From Telmatactis stephensoni (Eukaryota; Cnidaria; Anthozoa; Actiniaria; Isophelliidae), in NCBI GenBank assembly GCA_029948255.1, contig JALIZF010001874.1, positions 372,001 to 436,000 of the forward strand: a stretch of DNA of 64,000 nt. Direction: 5' to 3'. A model generated the notes under the pieces. The model was not told the DNA's origin, did not search any database, and saw only the letters and a list, made by a program, of their open reading frames with translations. Each line of letters opens with the position of its first letter. Position 1 is the stretch's first letter. Of this stretch, positions 56,201-64,000 are shown piece by piece. The translations under genes were made by a program, and so were the position numbers.

Positions 56201-59200
56201 ATTAAGTTATCTCTCCAGGACAGGAGACAAGTTAGTCTTAACCAGCCACTTTTGAAGATAATCCAACATGTCATCTCAATATCACGTTGAACTTTCACTG
56301 GAAACAGTATGACATTGGTCTAAAAGAATGCAAGTCTGTGTTCGAAACAGTGGAAAAAGCCAAGCTTCCGAGTCTAAGCTTTCCGTCAAACGGATTAATC
56401 AGTATGAGCAAATGTTTTCTCGAAGTAAAAGATGGTTTTCCTACTAAAATAACCCCCCAGTCTGTTCATTTTACAATGTCTAATTTGACATTTTTATCAG
56501 CAGTAAGTCTTAAAATAAAGTATCGTGCAACTTGTAGATAAGATCATCGCTATGTTGTACCGCTCTGGTCACGTCCACATTTTGCAAGATGTGATTCATT
56601 TTGTGCATCTTTAGTGTTAATTTGTAATTACAGTTGCATTTAATTCCTGTGCTGTTCGTGTATATTCATTTCGTTATCGTTGCACATAAATACTGTTTCC
56701 GATTTTAAAATGCCGTGCAGCGGAAAAACTACTGCGCTGTCGCATGCTATCGCTAACCCAGTTTAATCGATCTTGGGGTTGCTATCTTGATCGGACACAA
56801 ACCTATTTCTTTCGGATCTTGTTTTCAGGCGGTTACAACCGGTTATCTCAAATAACCATTCTTTGTTCTCACCCACAATCGGAGATAGAGGGCATGTGGG
56901 TTGTACTAAATTATTTGTCAGAAAGCCAAAACTGTAATAATTGATCCTGAGCTAGGAAGTGAGCATTTCTGGAAACAGTGGGGCAGCATTGATTTTTTCT
57001 AGTGACGTCACAATGATTTTCAAAATGGCGTCAAAATTACAGACTCCAAATTCATGTTCGATATATTCTCAATGCATTTAAAAATTCAAATCTATACGAC
57101 GAACAAGGTATTTTAGACCGATTTTACTTTGGTAAAAATTATCAGCAGGCCGGTTATGTAGTTTACTTTGGGGTCGAAAACGTTCGCTCTTTGCCCAGTT
57201 GGAATTCTCTTTTTTCGCAGTTGGAACTTTCCTGTTACGTAGATCTCTGTCATTAAAAGTTCAAAAGCACGTTGTTTACCAGTTGTGAAAGAAACCATTT
57301 TCCAAGGAACGCAAGGTCAAACTCTGTTTTCGATTTATTATGAGACGTTCCAAAATTTATTAATACCCTATCCGGCTTTTCCTAGATAGCAACTTAGTTC
57401 AATCCAACAAAAGCACTTGCAAAGAAAATTACAAGAAAAATGTTGTACCTTTCAGGGTACATTCTTCTAATATTTCACGTTTGTAAGTCATTACTAAAAC
57501 ATACTCGACCGTTTCCGGAGCATTTAAAAATCCATTGACAAGAACGCCCTCGGTAATTGTAACATGCAGACAAATGGCATGCCATGACGATATGGCCTGA
57601 CAAAAACGTAATGTATGCACGTTTATTTCATTAGATTCTAGAACATTCGTACATTAGCAAAAATGGTACTGTTGGTTAGTGTGTGGCCTTCTATGCACGA
57701 GCTCCGAGTACGATTATATTCCCAGTGACTTCACATCCTTGTTTCGACTTCTTTCCTTTCCGTGTAGCTTTAATTAGCTTTAAATACCCATAACACGAAA
57801 CACTTAGGGAGAGAGGGGGTAAAGGGCACACCCGTCGAACGCTTCATTATACACAAGCTCCTGCTTCGATCAAGAGAATTGGACACCGACTTTCCGTGCT
57901 TTCAAAGTAAAATAAACTACCTTTTTACCGTTGGACCATCATGCTGTTAAAACGTCCATGCATGCTGTTGAATGAGATCCGATAGGAGAAACTATACACT
58001 TAATTATTATGAAGTTTTGGAACTCAGCAAGTGACTACTTTCCATGGACGATTTTAAAAATAACTCGCAGCAACCCACTTCCTTTAATCCTAGAGAAGCC
58101 ATTAAAAAAACATAGTGTGCGATAGACTTTGATATGACATTGCCCTTGATCCTCATTAAGTCGTCTTAAGCTTTTAAGTAAATGCAAGACCTCATGGAGA
58201 TACAGCATACGATATTTTTTTCTCGCAATGACTGAAACGCAGTTTTAGAGCTGTGCCTTCGCGAGAGTGAATTAAACTACTGAGTTTTTCTGGCGGAAAA
58301 GGAGAAAAAGTGTTTTGCACAAGAAAAACTTGTTGTAGAAATTTTAAATTTTTGAACTTTTCTCTGAACTGACATTTTTAACATCTAATTACATTGCCAG
58401 CACGAGAAAAAAAATTGCGGCGAATAGCACTGAAAAGTTTTATCATCATCATCATTGTCATCATCAGCATCATTCTTTAAGTTTAAGGTGAAAGATAAGT
58501 AAATAAATAATAATAATAATCATTATCATTCACTGTCCTTGTTTAAACACCATTTCCATATTAGTCATAGAAGAGTTACAGATATACTCGATGTTTTAGC
58601 AGAGTAATGTATCATTATCGGATTAGATTAATTAAGTAATGGTACAGGCTTAGTCGTTTAAAACATTCTAGACAACAGAATTGCGGTTTCGCAACAACTT
58701 GCATCCTTGTGTTGACTTGCATCTAATGCGTGTGGCATGAAATACCTGTAAGAAAACTGATAGAAGGAGGAGGTAGGAGGTACACTCTTTCCTTCTCCAA
58801 CCTTCCAAGATAATGTTTCGTTAAAGTGGTAAAAACCCAGATATTCAGCTTTTGCCTCCATCACCATCATCGATGTCATAAGTATATTTAAAGAAATATT
58901 TTACGGCTTCTTCAAATAAATAGTATTTATTTTTTCTTTGTTTTTCAGCTCAATACAAAGATAGTGGCAAAATCTATCAGATAGATATGAAAATTCCCAG
59001 TGATTACTACAAAAGAAGACGATCAGCAAGAGCAGCTACCAGTGAAAAGAACAGACTGTGGCCCAACGCGAGAGTGCCTTACATTATAGCGGACAGTATA
59101 AGTATGTAACCATACTTCTAAGTTCCCCGTCTTGTTTTAACGTAGCTCCTAAGTTACAAGATCCTGCGTCAGTAAAATGTTCTTCGGAGTCACCTTTGTT

Positions 59201-62200
59201 CTTTATTATCGACATCTGTCGGTAGGTTTCTGGTAACCATACTGCAACCGAAACTTTTTACAATTGCGCTACGGAAAAAAAATTGTTACAGTACGTAGGA
59301 AATATGGTAACTGACGTACGGTAACAGTGCAGTTACGTCACGAATAAAATCTTACCGTACGGTAACGGTATAGCTACAGTACGAAGGATATCGTACCGTA
59401 CGGTGACAGTATAGTTACAGTACTGATAAAATCGTACCGTACGGTGACGGTATAGTTACAATACGGATAAAATCGTACCTTACGGTGAGTGTATAGTTAC
59501 AGTATGGATAAAATCGTACCTTGCTATACGATGACGCAAGCTGCAGTACGGAGGAAATGGAAACGTACGGTTTCGGTACATTTACGTTACGGAGGAAATC
59601 GTACCGTATCTTTTCCTTCTCAAGCGAAATCTGCCCTTATAAGTAGTTCGTTACTGAATCTGCGGTTTTCTTCTCGTTTTTATGTCACAAGTTTAAAGCA
59701 GGATTTATTTACACGATATCTTTTCTTCTTTTTTAGTGAAACGAGAAGAGCATTTGAAAATCCTCCAAGGGGCTATGAAAGAGTGGGAAAAGAAAACCTG
59801 TATCAAATTCAAGAAAAGAGAAAGGGAGAGAGATTTTGTAGAGTTTTATTACGGTAGTGGGTAAGTGAAGGCAAATTGACACGTATTTGTGAAACTCAGG
59901 GGCAGATCCAGGGGGGAGGGGGGAGGGGGGTCCTTGGGTGCCCGGGAACTCCCTTTCTCATCCTAAAAATAAAACGTTTTACGAGAAAGAAAAATATCAA
60001 GAACAATACATGACACAGCCGTATTTTTCGCTTTCCCGACTAATAACCTGTATTTATTTTTTTATTTTATTTTATTTTTTGTACAATATAAAATGTGAAG
60101 TGAACCTCCTCAGTCTTAGCCCTGGATCCGCCCTTGAAATGGATGAATTTCAATGAATTCAATGAATGGAAATGGATGATGAAGCCCAAGACGGAATTTG
60201 AACCCGTTACTCCCCGTGTCACTGGGGATTTCGACCATTTTTCTATTTATTTTTAATTTCTGACAAATTTTCAACCGTTAGCATGGTCAAAAATCTCCAG
60301 TGTGTACCTTTGAGGCGGCCAATACTAGTTGTCATTGTCTGTTGCTCAGATTTAACCTCAATTCCATGCAATGTATTCATGAATTAATTAAAACAAAAAC
60401 CCGTGGACTTTTAAAGTATTTGCTTTGTTCATGCATATATACCACAAATAACTGAGTTAGTACCCTACTATCTTGAACACAAACCCTTTATAAGTTTCAG
60501 ATCACATCGCACAAAGGATGCAAATATAAAATTTAAATCTAAAGATAAAGATTTCGCTTCTTTCCTTCTTTTACATTCTAGCTGCAATTCTGATGTAGGT
60601 GTCATGGGGACTGGTCGGCAAACCACATCCCTAGGGGAGGGGTGTGGGGATCATGGCATCATGGTTCATGAGATTGGTCATTTACTTGGTTTATACCACG
60701 AACAGAACCGACCAGATAGAGACAAATACGTCAAGATCCTCAAAGACAATATTATTCCAAGTAAGTAAAGTAATCACAAAACGGATAGAGTAGATTTCGT
60801 ATGACTGTGAAAACGGCACCGCACGGTCACAGCACAGTTACGACAGGATCAAAATTTCCAATGTTTTTATAAACAACACGGTACTTACACGGCCACGGCA
60901 CGGCGCGGTCCGTTTCACAATCATACGAAATTTGCTCTATGTACATAAACTTGATAAGCGATGCAACTTTTCTGGCAACGGTACGCGCAATTAACGTTAA
61001 CGGCGGAATATACGTATTTCAATACACTTTGTAGGGAAAAAAGGTACCCTGGGTGCCAGAATTATATTCCGTTTCTCCCAAGATAATTATTAACAAAAAA
61101 CGTAACGCGGCATCGCGTTACGTTACGTCACGTTTATATGTAAACGTAACGTAACGTAACGCGAAACAAAGCTCTGGCTCCCAGGGTAGGAAAAGGGCTT
61201 CAAGAAGACTTCAAACATACGCGACTCACTCGAAAGGGATTATAGGTAGAAATTACTAAAGCTATAAAAATGTAAATACCAACACGATCATTCACATCTA
61301 TAGCTTGCTGAGTCCTTATACATTAAGATCTTCATTTGCACTTGTTCTTAAACAAGACCAAAACCGAAAAATGAGTGAAGAAATTTTTCTACCCATACTT
61401 CCCTTCGGGCAAATTACATATACTTGTGACTTCTGTACCGACGATTTTTATGAAATATTTGTATACATAGCATGGTGTTCACCACAGCAAATGTTGCGCG
61501 CAACGTACTCTGACTACAATAGTTTGAGACTAGAACCAATCAATTGTATCTTAAACAGAAGAAGTGGCGAGGGCTGCTTTGCTTTCACTTGATTTACTGT
61601 AGCTCTCTCGCGCTTCATAAGACCACTGGGTAGCTATGGAGAGGATACCGTCCACCGCCTAAAAAGTCACACAAGTTTGCGTTTTTAAGCGTTAATCTTT
61701 TACAATATGTTGATCATCATTTCAGCTTACCACTACGCTTTTGATAAGAAAGATGAAGAAGAAATTGACAGCCGAGGTGTACAATATGACTACTACTCTG
61801 TTATGCATTATGGCTCATCTGATTTCTCCAAAAACAAGAAGCCAACAATTGTCGCACTCAAGAAAGGAATTACACAGTTTGGGAATGATAAAATCAGTAA
61901 CCTTGATGCTAAAGTTATCAACTTAATGTATAATTGCCCAAGTATGTAATTTATTATTTTGAATTTTACGAAAGCTCACTCGGGCTGTAGATTGCAAGGG
62001 TGGCAGTTCACCTCTCCCCTCTCACCACAGGGTTTTTTCTCCGGGTATTCCAGATTTCCTCCCCTCCATTAAGACTAACACTGTTTTGATCTGAGCTGTG
62101 CTCCTTGGTCAGACAAGGGTTGTATGGTGGCGGCACAGTACGGGCCTTCAACCCGACCACCTTGAGCTGTATCCTAGCTTTAATTTGCTTCTGGATGATA

Positions 62201-63683
62201 AAATTAATAAACCCGTCAGATAGCGCCATCAGCCGCCGTTCGGGGAGGTCCGTGGTTCGAGTCCCTGCTGGAGCAACACTCATGTAGGTCGTGAAGTGAT
62301 CTAGAAGACGGTCTTGTACTTTATATTAATTTGTGTATGCAAAGTGGTCAGCCTTCCTAGATAAAGACCGGAGACCCACGCAACCACGCAACCCATCAAC
62401 TTTCCGCTGATGAGACTTTACACGTAAAATAACTCAGAATTGTGAGCGCAGTTCGATCAATTTCTTTCCATGTGTCCTCCTCCTCCCCTTCCTCTTCCCC
62501 TCTTTTTGGATAGAGCTACGAACACTAACTTCATGCCTTAACTTTTCCCTCAGAACTTATTAAATTCCCCAAAGACTTTCAATGGAAACACTACGGGCTC
62601 TCTCGCCGGGACAAAGACTGTATTCACGTCAACGAACCCGACGATCCCTACAGCTGGAATAACAACTACCTTTGCCGCAGACGTGGAAAACTAATTCATA
62701 TTGGTCTACAATGGTCACATAAAGGTCCTATAAAAGGCAAGTCTTGTGTGAAGGCTGAGGCACCGTCCATGCAGGGCAAATTCGGATGGAACGATAATTA
62801 CTTTTGTTGGCCTAACGATAGTGTTTATAAGTTTACTTGGTGGACCAATACACCAGATCGTTCTATGAGACATCAGTGTCTTAGGATTTATGAACCCAGA
62901 GATCGAATGTGGAAAAGAAGGAATTATTACTTGTGTGGCAAGAAAGACGAATCACCTGTAGGTAAGTCATCAAGTTTGGCCACTTTCTTACAGCGAAATT
63001 CGTTGCATCGCGACCTCCAACGTCGGTAATATTTTGGTCTTTACTGATCCGTCCATTATTCTTGGGGGCGGAGCCTTCACGAACTCGTTCAGTGATTGGT
63101 TGATTTGAAAGAAGCTTCGCCCCAAAACTGATTGACGGCTCACAAAATCCCAAAATCAAAACAAAATTTACAATTTGCTGGTCGCGATGCAACGATTTTG
63201 GCAAAATTATTAACCTTGTTGATTTACATAATGTATGAGAGTTTCCAAATTGCGGCACTGAAACGGTCACGCTATAGTCTTCCTCGCATCCCCACGGCCG
63301 TTTGTGGTGGGGAGGGAAGCGTTGCGTGACAACGGCTACGAGGAAAACCAGTCACGCTACGGCGCGGTAAGTTTCGCATTCACACGAAAACCGCCTTAAT
63401 TCCCAAAAATGAGGAAGCTGGAACCTCCAACGACCTCTCTCCCCAGCTAGCACTACGTCTCTGCCGTTCTAGTACTATATAGATATTTGTGATAATGTCA
63501 TATTTTTACATTTAGATGGTCAATGGAGTGCTTGGTCGGAATGGTCACGTTGTACTCGTCAATGTGGTGGTGGTTTTCATCGTCGTATCCGTACATGTAA
63601 CAATCCTCCTCCATCTTATGGTGGCTTGTACTGTAAGGGCGATTATTTTATGACTGGAAGCTGTGGGACGAACTCCTGTGATG
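47294..63683 (+). CDS. Secreted astacin-type zinc metalloprotease with W-N-x-N-Y-C module and TSP1 repeat (3' end beyond window)
   Basis: Exons with GT/AG borders and a continuous frame: 47294-47417, 58949-59101, 59737-59860, 60582-60760, 61726-61941, 62554-62961, 63516-63683; a donor follows, so the gene continues. The 457 residues seen comprise a signal peptide (1-21, ending FLNA) and a short propeptide, in which IYQIDMKI may supply the aspartate switch. A basic site (KRRRSAR) then leads into the astacin domain, which starts RLWPNARVPYII. The catalytic zinc site HEIGHLLGLYH and following EQNRPDRD are in exon 4, and the Met-turn SVMHY in exon 5. Exon 6 has two W-N-(N/D)-N-Y-x-C motifs, and exon 7 a thrombospondin type-1 repeat (WSAWSEWSRCTRQCGGG). 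It should cleave extracellular proteins, perhaps matrix or precursor proteins; the added modules suggest glycan or matrix binding. All key residues are present. Confidence 0.88.
49775..49960. mobile_element. Foldback/MITE family copy in intron 1
   Basis: Contains TTACGCGCG…CATTGGATGAGAA…GTGATTACAGTAC and then CTAATAGATGCACAGA…GTCAAAATGTGG. Both parts occur again at 63741-64000, in a different mutual arrangement. A non-autonomous DNA element is inferred. Confidence 0.6.
50339..50652. repeat. Local tandem duplication, two copies of about 152-162 bp
   Basis: The segment beginning TTGCACGGTCAATATG and ending GAAATTTTGAAAAGTA occurs twice in a row (50339-50490 and 50491-50652). There are about 10 base changes and small indels, and one internal insertion of GTTTACCATAGC type. 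Confidence 0.9.
50760..50810. repeat. (TTC)n microsatellite
   Basis: About 16 perfect TTC triplets in intron 1. The poly-Ser frame across it is an artefact. Confidence 0.95.
57657..57928 (+). mobile_element. tRNA-derived SINE in intron 1 of the astacin gene
   Basis: Independent member of the same family, outside the array. It has the head (TGGTTAGTGTGTGGCC), a box B-like region, the CTTTCCTTTCCGTGTAGCTT body motif, and the tail. It is clearly diverged and gives independent proof of dispersal. Confidence 0.75.
59285..59612. repeat. Intronic minisatellite, 41-bp period, about 8 copies
   Basis: Monomers are built on ACCGTACGGTGACGGTATAG followed by TTACAGTACGGATAAAATCGT; three adjacent ones are exactly 41 bases. 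The core CCGTACGG is itself palindromic. It lies in intron 2 of the astacin gene. Confidence 0.9.
60150..60245 (-). repeat. Possible tRNA-derived fragment in intron 3
   Basis: On the minus strand a box B-like CGGGTTCAAATTCCG follows a possible degenerate head. No convincing box A is seen, so this is tentative. Confidence 0.25.
60787..60938. mobile_element. Small MITE, 152 bp, in intron 4 of the astacin gene
   Basis: Near-perfect terminal inverted repeats of about 29 bases (left AGAGTAGATTTCGTATGACT, right the inverse of AGAGCAAATTTCGTATGATT). The interior is rich in CACGG. A related fragment lies near 63345-63395. Confidence 0.75.
61045..61188. mobile_element. Small MITE-like inverted repeat, 144 bp, in intron 4
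   Basis: The ends TACCCTGGGTGCCAGA and its inverse (TCTGGCTCCCAGGGTA) flank an inner palindromic stretch of CGTTACGTTACG on one side and CGTAACGTAACG on the other. It is non-coding. Confidence 0.75.
62221..62275 (+). repeat. 3' half of a tRNA-like (SINE head) sequence in intron 5
   Basis: GGTCCGTGGTTCGAGTCCCT is a good box B and T-arm, followed by GCTGGAGCAAC. A clear box A upstream is lacking. Confidence 0.45.
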
Positions 63684-63724
63684 GTAAGAAACTTTTGGAG
63701 CTAGCTGTTTACCTAACAAATAGA

Positions 63725-64000
63725 TTCCATTTTCCGTGCGTCTGTACTCTAATAGATGCACAGATGACGTCAAAATGTGGTGAGAACATAAAAGTGCGCC
63801 ACTAGTGGCGTCTCACCATATGTGACGTCTTTCGTGCATCTATTAGAATATAGACCCCATGGAAAAATGGGATCTATTTGTTTTATATAATATTCATCGA
63901 AACATTTCAACCAAACAGAGCGCGCGTAAGATTCAGTGACGTCATCTATGCGTTTGTACTGTAATTACACACGGTTCTCAACCAATCAGAGCGCGCGTAA
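63725..64000. mobile_element. Foldback/MITE element downstream of the TSP1 exon (runs to window edge)
   Basis: Arms around 63746-63779 and 63820-63850 are inverted copies (TCTAATAGATGCAC and GTGCATCTATTAGA, each with a nearby GACGTC). Further right, two AATCAGAGCGCGCGTAA-type pieces (about 63916 and 63984) match the family copy at 49775. The right end is cut by the window. Confidence 0.65.

Larger units (their letters stand above)
47418..58948 (+). other. Intron 1 of the astacin gene, about 11.5 kb
   Basis: Starts GTAAGTAAC and ends TTTGTTTTTCAG; phase 1. Apart from the tandem duplication at 50339, the foldback family piece at 49775, the (TTC)n tract and the SINE at 57657, I see no gene inside. 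The short frames in it lack domains and splice support. Confidence 0.7.

Noticed and set aside
61305..61592. 95-residue open frame between astacin exons 4 and 5
   Set aside because: It is intronic, not flanked by compatible splice sites in frame, and shows no recognised domain.

Overview
The window is animal (metazoan) genomic DNA. It is AT-rich, with spliced genes using consensus GT/AG borders, AATAAA signals, tRNA-derived SINEs, many foldback/MITE-type elements and long microsatellites. The astacin/TSP1 multidomain gene, the intron-poor class A GPCR and the general repeat style fit a cnidarian, most likely an anthozoan such as a stony coral. That assignment is by impression, not by a database match.

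Region 1 (1 to about 25.7 kb) is a tandem segmental array. A unit of about 9.3-9.6 kb is present as one nearly full unit (1-9326, window edge inside the unit), one full unit (9327-18917) and one partial unit (18918 to about 25.7 kb). Each unit has spacer A (with a truncated MITE and a 29-31 bp minisatellite), a minus-strand gene with a single uninterrupted ~3 kb coding exon for a secreted protein of about 1010 residues, and, in the first two, spacer B (with a 0.39 kb MITE and a tRNA-SINE). The genes of units 2 and 3 are intact and nearly identical. The unit 1 gene is riddled with small indels. A worn fourth copy of the spacers only lies at about 27.2-30.4 kb.

Region 2 (30.4-35 kb) holds a foldback element, a MITE and an older plus-strand paralogue of the same family (31771-34865). 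It has the same 5' splice acceptor layout, signal peptide, cysteines and C-terminal four-cysteine motif, but two single-base frameshifts. I do not recognise the family. It is the best candidate in the window for something undescribed.

Region 3 (35-47 kb) is mostly non-coding, with two covarying hairpins, a perfect 28-bp palindrome, long hexamer microsatellites and one intronless class A GPCR (40966-41959) carrying a single +1 frameshift.

Region 4 (47.3 kb to the right edge) is one plus-strand gene for a secreted zinc metalloprotease. It encodes a signal peptide, a basic propeptide, an astacin catalytic domain, a module with two W-N-(N/D)-N-Y-x-C motifs and a TSP type-1 repeat. It is spread over seven exons here, has an 11.5-kb first intron, and continues past the window. 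Its introns host a SINE, MITEs, a local tandem duplication and a 41-bp minisatellite.
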